A stretch of 64,000 nucleotides of DNA from Sycobia sp. Sy_11 (Eukaryota > Arthropoda > Insecta > Hymenoptera > Epichrysomallidae): positions 493,501 to 557,500 of the forward strand of contig JACCIC010000175.1 of NCBI GenBank assembly GCA_018907035.1, read 5' to 3'. The translations under genes and the position numbers were made by a program. The notes under the pieces are model-generated. The model saw nothing but the letters and a program-made list of their open reading frames with translations. It made no database searches and was not told the origin of the DNA. Positions 1-11,455 of this stretch are shown here, in pieces; the stretch's first letter is position 1, and every line of letters begins with the position of its first letter.

Positions 1-297
1 AATTATTTGCAGTGGAGAGTATATGGCTATAGAGAAATGTCTTTATAAAATAAATAATACACTTTACAAATAGATATTATTTAGTACGATATAAATAATG
101 AGAAATTATTGTATTCGGCATTGAAAAACGAATCAACAGGTTCAATCTCAAAAAGTTTATAATTCTACAAAATGAGCGCAGGCAATGGATTGAAAAATAT
201 GAACTAGCAGCGTGTGAAGTTAATGTCTACGTATAAAGAATGCAAACATGTAAACATAATTTGTTTTCTCTCGGTTTGCACGGATTTGTAACGAAAG

Positions 298-298
<1 letters not shown>

Positions 299-354
<56 letters not shown>
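299..354. repeat. (TA)n microsatellite
   Basis: Uninterrupted TA dinucleotides, about 28 units. Confidence 0.98.
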
Positions 355-355
<1 letters not shown>

Positions 356-1049
356 CGACGTTGTCTCCTTGCGAAATGAGAAATCTTCAATTCACAATAA
401 CTAAAATTAAAAAAAAAATATATATATATTCCTTATTGGACAACCATGCAGATAAATGCAAATTTTAATATTTTCCCCCTGTATTCAGTGGTATAAAAGT
501 AAATATTAGTTCATTCGAGATCGTGCTCTATATATATAGTAAAAACACGAAGAGCATGTGCTTTCACTTTTCATTTGATTCTTAGACCAAGTATATGCTT
601 TAACTGAATTTCGGATTATCTTAAACCCATGTATATGGACTATAATACTTTACTTACTGCTTTTTGTATTTAATCTTCTTTCTTTGATCAAAAACTTTAT
701 TCAGTATTTTAAAATACATGAATATAATCAATGTCATTTATAAAAATTTCAATATTCTTGAACTTTCCAAAAATATTATCAAATAATATTCTCATTTACT
801 CCAAATCAACTGAGTCGAGGTTATTTTTACTACAATAATATATATTTAGTTTTAATTTTTTCACTGCAATCTGGAATGAGTCAACAATTCTTTCACGGAA
901 TTCTGATGGAAATATTTTTTTCTCAATAATTAATAATTTTTATATAAATGTACTGCCATATAGTAATTAAAATTTTAATAACAATATCTTTGTTCCTCTA
1001 TCTTAATAAAAAAAATTACAAAATTATATAATATTATATAATTTTATAA

Positions 1050-1052
<3 letters not shown>

Positions 1053-1090
<38 letters not shown>
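1053..1090. repeat. (TA)n microsatellite
   Basis: Uninterrupted TA dinucleotides, about 19 units. Confidence 0.97.
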
Positions 1091-1093
<3 letters not shown>

Positions 1094-2102
1094 ATAAAAA
1101 AGCAATCGGCAGTATACAACGGACTGGAAAATCAAAGCGGGTCTAAAATTTTAAATAAAAACTATACTCTATCTATAATTAATTAATATAAAATTGTTAT
1201 TTTCAATCATATTCACGCTTCTTATGCTTTCTTTTTATATAGAGTATCATTAAGAAATCATGATGATGCAGTTGTTTATATGAAATTGATGATCTAATGG
1301 TATTTAGATTCTGTATAAGCTGCTATCCCAAAACATACAATTCCGTAAAGACCAGGAAACTATAATTGCCATAATTTGGTTGCAATTGTATATTACTGTC
1401 TTATCAGCTGGTCTATTGCTTTGAAGTATCGGTATATATCGAGTAATTTTTCATCATTTTCATAGCGTGTATTTCTATTAAACCTCAGGACCGGAGATGC
1501 TGGAAAAATTATTTAGAAATAATTTAAATCTTTAAAACGTTATTTAAAGCAGTGATCCTCTAGTTAGTTCGAATTGATGGATCTTATTTAGATATAGTTT
1601 ATATATCGTATTTAAATTTAAGCAATATATCCTTCTCCGTTTGTCCGGGTTATTGATATCGATAAAAGCTTATGCACCGAGAACAAGATTACATATATAA
1701 AAGTTTAACATATGTTTAAAAAAATGCCTATAATTTATATTAAACTAAGATATAAACTTACTTACTTTAGGGTACGTTTTTAAAAATTCATAACTATTCA
1801 TTAAATTAAAAATAAATTTTCTTAAAATATTTTTCAAATTATATTTTAAGTTTTATATAAATTTACTATAAAAATATTTTATATAAATATTATTAAAATA
1901 ATGTGCTAAATCAATAAATAATAAAAATTTGTTAATATTTACAGAAAGTTAGTAAGTATTATCCTTTAGTGTACAATTAATTATAGTAATTTTTCTTAAA
2001 AATATATGTTTAAAATTTAATGTAATATTTTTCTCCGTGCGTTAGTATATGGACAGATTTTTCCTCATATTCTCAATTGGCCAGTCCATATTTAAAATTA
2101 AA

Positions 2103-2105
<3 letters not shown>

Positions 2106-2164
<59 letters not shown>
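2106..2164. repeat. (TA)n microsatellite
   Basis: About 29 TA units; followed 28 bases later by a CA-rich block. Confidence 0.98.
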
Positions 2165-2167
<3 letters not shown>

Positions 2168-2191
2168 GAAAAAAAGATTTCCATCAGAGTG

Positions 2192-2236
2192 ACACACACG
2201 CACACACACACGCACACACGCACACACACACACACA
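2192..2236. repeat. (CA)n with CG interruptions
   Basis: CA repeat broken by CG steps, potentially Z-DNA forming. Confidence 0.95.
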
Positions 2237-2371
2237 AGATCGAGATGATGTTTCTTTTCTACTCACTATACACTCTATAATTTCATTTCCTTCCTCTTTT
2301 GTGTGCGATCGAAAAGTTGGTGTATATTCTATTAATATATGCTTCATTGTTTGTCAATTAGATTGAGCGGT

Positions 2372-2373
<2 letters not shown>

Positions 2374-2435
<62 letters not shown>
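2374..2435. repeat. (TA)n microsatellite
   Basis: About 31 TA units. Confidence 0.98.
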
Positions 2436-2438
<3 letters not shown>

Positions 2439-2605
2439 CAGTAAAGTATATTTATATATAACATAATGCATGCTATTGGTTTAGCTACTTATATAACTAT
2501 AGATAATTATAATTATATTTTTTGACAAAGCTCTTGACATTGCAAGCGTTTGAATAGATTTGCGCAATATATAGTCAAATATATTTATATATACACGATT
2601 ACAAT

Positions 2606-2608
<3 letters not shown>

Positions 2609-2644
<36 letters not shown>

Positions 2645-2750
2645 GCGTGCGTGCATGTGTGTGCATGAGCGTGCTTGCATGTGTGTGCATGAGCGTGCGT
2701 GCATGTGTGTGCATGTGCGTGCGTGTGCGTGCGTGTGCGTGCGTGTGTGT
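2609..2750. repeat. (GT)n grading into a GT/GC-rich minisatellite
   Basis: Pure GT for about 30 bases, then GCATGTGTGTGCATGAGCGT-type units of about 28 bases repeated roughly three times. Alternating purine-pyrimidine throughout. Confidence 0.95.
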
Positions 2751-3264
2751 AAGTACGCTGAAAAATAAAAAAGTGAAAATATTTACATTTGATCAGTAAG
2801 TATTATATTCGCAAAGTCACATTTAGTGGTTGAATTTGATAATCGTTTCGCTGTTCGCGCAGGTTTCGCGTTAATTGCGTAGCATATATGTGGTGTATAC
2901 ATATATGGATATTAACGCGTTTGCAACAATGCTCTACGAAAATTCGTTCAATTCATCGTTGAATTAAATGACTGGATTGCACTGTGCTTGAATGTTCTTT
3001 TTTTCTTTTATATATTTTTTTATTGATACGTCGCGTCCAATATCCGCATCAAATTTTCTCTTTTAGCCTCGCTTATAAACGTAAATATATTATGTATATA
3101 AAACTTAGCATAATGCGAAGGTTATTTTTTAAATACAATATAAATTTAATTTATAGCCTCTTTTTTCTTCTCCTTATTTCATCATCCTTTCTTTCATTCT
3201 CGGCCCTATATAACTTTATCAGGAGCCTCGCATGCAAGCAAATCCAACAATATGACATGATAGG

Positions 3265-3267
<3 letters not shown>

Positions 3268-3320
<53 letters not shown>
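3268..3320. repeat. (TA)n microsatellite
   Basis: About 26 TA units, just downstream of the Wnt 3' UTR. Confidence 0.98.
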
Positions 3321-3323
<3 letters not shown>

Positions 3324-3531
3324 TCTTTTCATTCAATAATCACCAACGAAGAAAATAACGCATCGAAAGCAGTAAAAAAAAAACATTTTTCTCGCAAACT
3401 TAACTAAATTTTGTACAAAATAATCCTATACAACGATAAAGGAAGCTCCATTCTCCCAGTCTCTTTTATGGCGCATTATATCGAAACGACGTATACGCCT
3501 TGGCAGTGTGAATAAATTAATCGCGCTTATT

Positions 3532-3537
3532 TTTATT
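3532..3537 (-). terminator. Candidate polyadenylation signal of the Wnt gene
   Basis: AATAAA on the minus strand, about 110 bases after the Wnt stop codon. Between stop and signal the 3' UTR contains a CAA/AAT-rich stretch. A short 3' UTR would fit, but other A-rich hexamers further down cannot be excluded. Confidence 0.45.
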
Positions 3538-3646
3538 TGCTTTGTTTTGTTTATGTTGTTGCTGTCGTTGCTATTGTTATTGTTGTTGTTATTGTTGCGA
3601 TGCATCGCGCGGATTTTATATCTTATATAGTGTACATATATAATTT

Positions 3647-3848
3647 CTAATTGCAGACGTGCTCCTCCCGCGTGTATCTGCAGAGCTCGCACTTGACGTC
3701 GCAGCACCAGACGAAGCGACAGTTGCATTTGTCGGTGACGTCCCTTACGCGGGTCTGGTAGCCCCTTCCGCAGCAGAGAAGCCGGCAGCCGTCCAGGCCC
3801 AGGCTCGTGCGATTGCAGACGCGCCCCCGCGTGCCCGGGATGCCCAAC
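3647..3848 (-). CDS. WntA: Wnt exon F (C-terminal cysteine-rich domain, stop codon)
   Basis: Completes Thr, then [40 protein letters not shown] and [16 protein letters not shown]...EEHVCN, followed by TAG at 3647-3649. Eleven of the 24 cysteines lie here. This is the cysteine-knot-like domain whose finger contacts Frizzled. FVWCC replaces the more common FHWCC and is one reason for favouring WntA or Wnt16 over Wnt1, 5, 6, 7, 10 or 11. The acceptor is gttaacag. Confidence 0.95.
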
Positions 3849-6794
3849 CTGTTAACATAATGATATTTAAATTTTTTACTGTTTTTAATTTAATTTAACG
3901 TGTTTTATATAATGGTATTTTGATTTTTTAAATAGTATAAAATTACATTACTCTGCAGCGTTTTTTACTTTTAAAAAATAGCAAAGTAAATAAAATGAAA
4001 TCCTTTTATTCATTTAATTACATATTTTAATTAATTTTTAAACAAATTTTTGCAGTCAAATCATATCATTGAATTTTATATTGAGAATAGTTCGACTAGA
4101 TGATTTCTTCCTATTAAAATTTAGAAAAGATTATCCAGAAAATTTGAAAATATATATTTGGATGTTTAATTATACTGTTATTAACTTAAATTCATATAAG
4201 TATAGTTGGTATAAGTATTTGGTACATTGGGAAAAAAATTGTCGAAACTGTTCGAAATTGTCGATCGTATGTGTTTGTGTATATACTACATAGGTGCCCC
4301 AAAAAGATCCGAACCCTCCGATAATTATGCAGGGTGAAGTTCTATAAAAAATGTTTAATAGCAAATTTATAGGATTTCAAAAAACCTTTTTACCGATTTA
4401 GTTTTAATCAAAATCAATCGGTCAAAATCAATTCGAAAATTTTTAATAATTTTTTTTTTTTTTTTTTTTTTAATAAAATCTTTTGGTGGGATTTTATTTA
4501 TCATTGCCCTTATCTTCTAGGTCACATAATCTTCAAATTGAAAATTTTTGACAGAGACCCCTGTTTTTAGCCCCACAAAAAATTTTCTTAAATAAAATTA
4601 TTTTATTTAAAGATCATATATGATGAGAATAAATTATAAAATAATTCTCTATATCCGAATGTAAAATCTTACACTCTATCGATTTATGAAATAAAACATA
4701 AGAGCTTTTATTTAAAATTTTAAAATTGCACCGCCCTTAAAAACTTAAAAACTTTTTTTGAAATCCATCAATTTTTTTATTAAACTTTTTTGACAGGATT
4801 TCACTCTTCAAAATTATCGGATCTTTTTGGATCACCCGGTATACGCGGGCTTGGGTAATTTAAGATCGAAATAAATAATAATATTAAAATATAAATTTCG
4901 CCCTTTCCCTGAATATTTCTAACGACAACGGTATGTATTATGAGCCTTACGTGAGATTTCGCTCGCAGTAGTCCGGGCTGTCCTCCAAGTAGACGAGGTC
5001 GGTTTTGTTCGGCCGCTTGAGCTCGGGTCTGGCCGGTCTCAGCCGTGCCGGTCGTCGGCTGCCCCGCTGCACCAGCCGCACCAGGGCCGCGCCCTCGTGC
5101 AATTGGGCCAGGGCGGTGCCCGCCGATCGGAAGGTCGGCAATCTCCGCCAACAAACGCGCACGCTGCACGAGCCGGACATGCCTGCGCGACAGGACACAG
5201 ACACATACGTATTATAGCGTTATTTATAAGTGCTTTACTATAATGCTTCTATATATATACTGATTTAATTTTCATGAAGTATTTTACGATGCTTCTTTCA
5301 AATATTAAACGCATGCTGGATATTATACAAATTTACCGCAGTAGACATATAAGTATACCCATGTAAATTATAGTGTATGCAATATAGTCTCCTTTACATA
5401 CATTATTCGAAAAATGTCATCAATGCTAATCAATATTCTAAAGGAATTTTTTTAATGCATTTTTACATCTTTTTCAGTAGAACTGAGTTACCGATAATTA
5501 TAAATTTCATGATGGGAATTGTTTTTAATTTTTTCTTTTCCCTCACTTTGACGGTTCAAATAGAAGAACTTATATTATTACATTTTGTATCCAAAAAAAA
5601 TTGATAACAGTGAATTTAAAATGGTGAAAATTTTTGTATAAACGCCAAAATTTGAAGATTCTATGGTTCATAATAAATTCATATACATATATATATTTAT
5701 GACATACACGCCAGATTCATTAAAAATCTGTAATAAGTCAAATTTTTATGTATACTATAATATTTAAAATTAATGTAGTTTTATAGGTTTGTAAAGATTT
5801 CTTTAATGATAATAAGTTCCCCTATAGTGATTACTATGTTAAAACATAAAAATCGCAAAAATATTCTTTAATCAACGAACATTAAATGTATAGAACTCTC
5901 GGTATGGGACTATACCAGTGGAGTTTTTATTAGCTATCATCGCTTTTTTCGTGAATTATTTGTCAAATGAAAAATTCAGACGACATAAAAATGAATATCT
6001 TTTTGAGAAAAAGACTATAAAATTGATAATCCTCTAATTTTTTATAATTCTTATATAATACTTTCTTAAAAATGAAATCAAAATAGATTTTATAGAATTA
6101 ACATCAAAACCCAAAAGCTATTTTTAATACAAAAATAGTATAAAATATATAGACTCATATAGACATAATATAAAAATATTTTCTTATAAACAATATTTAT
6201 TTAGTTTAGTTTAGTTTAGTTCCTGAGGATGAACCGTAGCAGTTCAAAACGTCGAGCACCAAAGGAGAAAATAAGATGGTGGGGACAGTCAGATTGTCCT
6301 TTGCTAACATAGAATATAGTTTATTATTTTTCTTATTTTTATTTTTATTTTATTTTCTATTATATTATTTTATTATTATTTTAATTTATTACTTTTAATT
6401 TTTAATTGAATTAAATTTGTAATAAGTTTTATTTTAGATTCTTCAGAGCGATAATAAACAAGGACAGTCTGACTGCCATTATTTTAGATAATATATTATA
6501 TTATAAGGACTGTAAGTCCGATAAAAATATTTATTAATTTAAAGAATATTTTATTTAAAATTTAGTATAATATAGATGCAATGATTTAATTACTTAATTA
6601 ATGTATCTATTTAAAAAATTTAGCATTTATGATTAATAAAGTACACATTAAATTCTGCGGAAAAATCTATCAGAGCGAGGTTCGCGCAATGCTGGAAAAT
6701 TTTTGCTTTATTTATGCGAGAACTCGGGCAAAACAACAAAGTTAATGACGCCAAAAGTGAACGCTATATATATACATATAGGGAGAGAGAGAGA

Positions 6795-6854
<60 letters not shown>

Positions 6855-7087
6855 TGCTCGACCTACCATGACATTTGCAGACTCGCTGCATCCTGGAGCG
6901 CACGGCACGTCTACCGGCCTCGCTGTCGTGCTTCCTCATGAGAAGACCGGCCAATCCCTCGGATCCGTGAAGCGATCCCTCCTTGAGCAACTCCTCCCCT
7001 GCCTCGGACCATTCGCGTGAAAATCTCTCGCCGAAGTGTATGTCCTGGTTTAAGAATTTAGTATATATAACCGATTAATTATTGAAG

Positions 7088-7128
<41 letters not shown>

Positions 7129-10100
7129 TGTATATGTATTTAAATGTCGGTTATTGCTAATATATGATTATATTAAAAGTTATGTAAAATTTAATTATAA
7201 TATTTAGCATTATTCTGCAACAATTTATAATTAAGTTTGACCAAATTCTAGTGCTTCACTAATATTAAGACACGACGAGATTTAGTAAAATATTGTCTTG
7301 ATATCGTCTTGATATCGATAAGTATTGTCTTGGTTTTGTATGAGTTCTGGCATTGTCTTGGTACTGGTAAGAAAGTATTCGTTTTTAATTTTGAAAATTT
7401 GGTATAATTAACTTTAAATAATTTATAAACAGCTACATACGAAGAAAATATTTTAGTAAATAATTATTTTTTCACATCAAGACCATTACAATTGTAAGGG
7501 CAAATGATGAAAACTAAATGGATTCATCTTTTAATGAACATGTATACGCTTTGATATGGTGATGCTTCGATTTCAAAAAGTTTGTTCCGAAGGGGCCAAT
7601 TAGCCATCGTTACCAATACATTCTACAATTAAATGATCGTACGTATTAGAAAATCCTTAAACCATTAACTTATACGCAATCAATAATATTTAGAAACCTC
7701 AACTTATTAATTCATTCAAATAAAGCAACTGAAATGCGTTATCTCTGTGATATTTTTTTGAAATTTTAATTATATTATTACTATCTTATATTGTGGAAAA
7801 TTGCATATGATTGTCATACACGCGGATTAATGAATAAAATGCATATAGTGCACATATATTTTAAGTTATTTCAAAAGTGGACGAGAAAACTATTTTTAAT
7901 GATAATGATAATGATTTCATTTATAGTAATCTTGAACATTTCAATAACATTTAAGTTTTTAAAACATTAAAGATTTTAAATAAAACAGTGTAACCAAAAC
8001 CAAGCTTTTTACACTATCTAGTTATAAAGTCTTGCTAAAATCAAGACCTTTGTGATTCATGTCCTGACCTGGTCTTGAAACTCTTTTATACGGCCTTATC
8101 TCGTCTTGGTCTGACATTTTAATTCATTGCGACGTAATTATTAAGTATTGAAAATGATTTCAACCCTAATCCTGATGAGAATTAAAAACTTTTTACATGA
8201 CTTTTTATGTGACGTCAGTACACGAAAAAATATTTGGTCCAAAGAGTATCGACCATTATAGCAATAAATTATTATTGCAAATTCGATATCTGAATGACCT
8301 CGCATGCAGATAAAATGTCGTTGTACGAAACTTATTAAATCTAATATTAACGTGGTTAATTTTTGTAAGTTGTGAAAGTGCGCATTGGTATGTATGCTTT
8401 TTTGTTTTTAATCGGAATACTTTCACTATTCAAGCTGTATAAATGCGTACGAGAATCTCTTTTCAAAAGAAATTTGATATTATTCTGAAAAAAAATTACA
8501 ATTATTTCTGATAGGGAAAAAGTAATATATGAATATTTGTAAAACCTCTTCGAGAATACTCATTCTGAAAGAATATTATAATACTCTTACAGAACATTAT
8601 ATTTTGAAACACTTGGTTATAAGTTTTCGTGAATCCTTTTTCAAACGAAACTTGAAAGGATTCTGCAAGGAAAATATCGACGGATCCTTTAAAATTCATC
8701 CTCAATTTTTTTTTTTTTGGTAAACGAATTATGACAATGATAATAAATGATGGATTAGAACTTGAGAAAGATTAGCATCACTAAATTATCGGTAAGATTG
8801 AAATCAATATTATTTGCGTGTAATAGTTTTTATTAAACTTGTGCATCTCATTAAATATATAACAGGATAAGAAAAGTAAATGGAAATTTAATTAGACACT
8901 AGTAAAAAATGTTAAAATACATTTTCCAATAAGAAATTACAGTTTTTCTTTTTAAATTTAATTCAGTGTAAATCATAATACAGCATATAAAGAAATGCTC
9001 AATTGTAACTACTAAATCACTCAATATTTGCCATTTGTGCAGTGTCGCGGCTTCGACTTGTACTTTGAAAAATGAAACTTTAAAGGAAGGTGATTTTACA
9101 CGAGGGTGTACAGTGTACACAAATGCATTAGTGTCAGCGCACTCATGTCTTCATATATGAATACATAAACACAAGAGACGAGAGCAGATATACGTTGAAT
9201 AAGTGAATCGGATGCGTTTCGCGTGAACAGGTGACCCCTTGTAGACATCGTGAGCTTACAAGGAGATTAAGAAAGCTAAGCTTGTTAGGTTACGACAACC
9301 CTCCGATCGGGAGCCATACTTATGGACGAGTATATGCCAGAAGGAGAGAGACAGAGAGAAGGGGAAACGCCCGTATAATTTTCGAGCCTTATTGGTAAGT
9401 GTTTGTTGTATCGATAATGCACGCCCGCCACTGCACAATATACAATACAATGGGATAATCATTCGACTTTTTATACTTAGCGAAGAGGACTCTTCTGATG
9501 TTTTTGTTTCATATTAATAACTTTACTTTTATACTCTAGTCCCTGTTGCTTAAATTTTGATTTTCGTCACAATCAAACATAACGTTTCTTTCCTTAGAAA
9601 GTATATAGGAATTCACTGCATTATAGTATTTTTTTTTCAAACATCCACACATATAACTGACGCTTTAAAAACAATGCAGAGTAAGTTATGCAAGAGGGAG
9701 AGAGAGGGAGGCAAGATATCGGGTAGGATATAACTTTTCATGCGTAAAGCTCGATCACGTGTTTATCCTGTGGACGGGCGATGTGGTTAACTATGTAGGG
9801 TGACACGTCCGTAACACCGCCTTATATATTGGTGGGAGGGGAGGGGTGACTTTCGCGGTCTTTGGGGTGAGCTTTCTGCTGTGAGCATCGGCTAAAGTTA
9901 AATCGACTCGCTTTTTAAGTCTCCGGGATGCGCGTCTTTGTTTTCTTGTCTGTATTGAAATCCATATAAGCACCGTACGCGCACGCACCTGCGGTTTATA
10001 TATTCTACTTATACGATTAGTTCACGTTAAGACTCAAGTTTCTTCCTAGAATTTATAGGAATAGCCGATTTACAGGAGGATTTTTTCCAACATTTTCCAC

Positions 10101-11385
10101 AATATTGATTTTAAGAAGAAACCATTCATGTGCGAAAGATTAAATTGGACTAGCTGATTTAAGGAGCGCTAATCTCAGTTATCAATGTAATGCAATGTGA
10201 AAAATGTCGTACGTATCGTACATACTAGTGTAAGCATTCGGCTATATATTTAATAGTAATGCAATAGTAATTACCAATATAGTTATAATTTAGTTGATGC
10301 AGCTTTTTCAATAATAAATTACAAAAAAAGTTATCATCAAAAATCAGTTAGCATTCTTTCATGTTGGTTGGATTTATATTTTTCTTTACATATATCATAT
10401 TCGTAATTTCTATAACGATAAGTATGAATTTTTAAAATTAACATGGTCGAAAAAGAAATATTTGAAGTTTGGAATTTTCTGCGTAATGCGTAACTCCGAC
10501 TCATATTCCTGTAGAATATTTATACTATTCTTTTTAACTACTTTTTCCCACAAAAGTGAACTACGTATTATCATTTTTTTAATTCATGTAAATCTTATCC
10601 AATGAAAAATTTCTGACTAATTAATATTACTCAAAAGTTTATCTCAAAAATTTTACTTATTATTATCATCATGCGTCTTATAATTTGTAGATATTTTTAC
10701 AATATACATATATTTTGAATTTCTTCTTCCCAATATGACGGCCCAAATGGACTAATTTTTTTATTATTAAAATATTAATATTTGTACCAATATTAAAAAA
10801 TATATTTATAAAGTTTAAATCATCATAAATATATTTTTTTTTTCGATTCTTGTATATTGCGTATGGCAGATATTACATTTAAAATATGATGAAACATTAT
10901 CGCGTCTAATGGTGTTACACTTTTAATTTAGTATTATAGATGGGGTCAAGGGAGTTTCTGTTTGATTGAACGTGAGACTAGGAGGTTGATTAATGTTATT
11001 ATTACTCTGGATAGAGCAAAATGTGCTTTATTACTGTTTTTACTCTATAATTTACCAGTACCAGATAAAATATATCTAATGATATTACAACAGTTTGATG
11101 AGTTAATCAGACTATTAGGAAATCTTACTCGAACAAATATTACGTTGTTCTTGGTACCAACATGTATTGGTAGAACATGTGGTCTTTTTTGCATTCCAAA
11201 GAGAATTAGAAATGGTTACATACCAACCGATGATTTCAGATCTATCACTTCGTTCATGCTTAAGACGATACAGAAAATGATTTAATAAATTCATTCGAGA
11301 CATAGTCTGGAGTAAAACTTAGCTTTTTCAATAATCAGTATGCGAATAAATCTAGATGATTTATAGAAATTGCTATTTGCAATAG

Positions 11386-11455
<70 letters not shown>

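Larger units (their letters stand above)
1..3440. other. AT-rich sequence downstream of the Wnt gene
   Basis: Five (TA)n blocks, two CA/GT blocks and a GT-rich minisatellite; no gene recognised. Open frames here are translated microsatellites. Confidence 0.7.
5183..6866 (-). other. Wnt intron between exons D and E
   Basis: 1.7 kb, strongly AT-rich. Holds one copy of a dispersed repeat (about 6221-6540) preceded by a (TTTAG)4 run, and a (GA)n tract abutting the donor side at 6781-6850. No other feature seen. Confidence 0.8.

Noticed and set aside
2042..2347. Open frames of 60-100 codons rich in YIYIYI, THTHTH, SLSLSL or RERERE
   Set aside because: They are translations of (TA)n, (CA)n and (GA)n microsatellites and appear on both strands; the same holds for most frames in the window.
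5005..5263. Plus-strand frames of 70-72 codons
   Set aside because: Antisense to Wnt exon E; GC-rich composition keeps them open.
6203..6221. (TTTAG)4 as interstitial telomere repeat
   Set aside because: The insect telomere unit is TTAGG; four units of a different pentamer in an AT-rich context are not convincing.
6703..7020. 105-codon plus-strand frame
   Set aside because: Antisense to Wnt exon D joined to a (GA)n tract.
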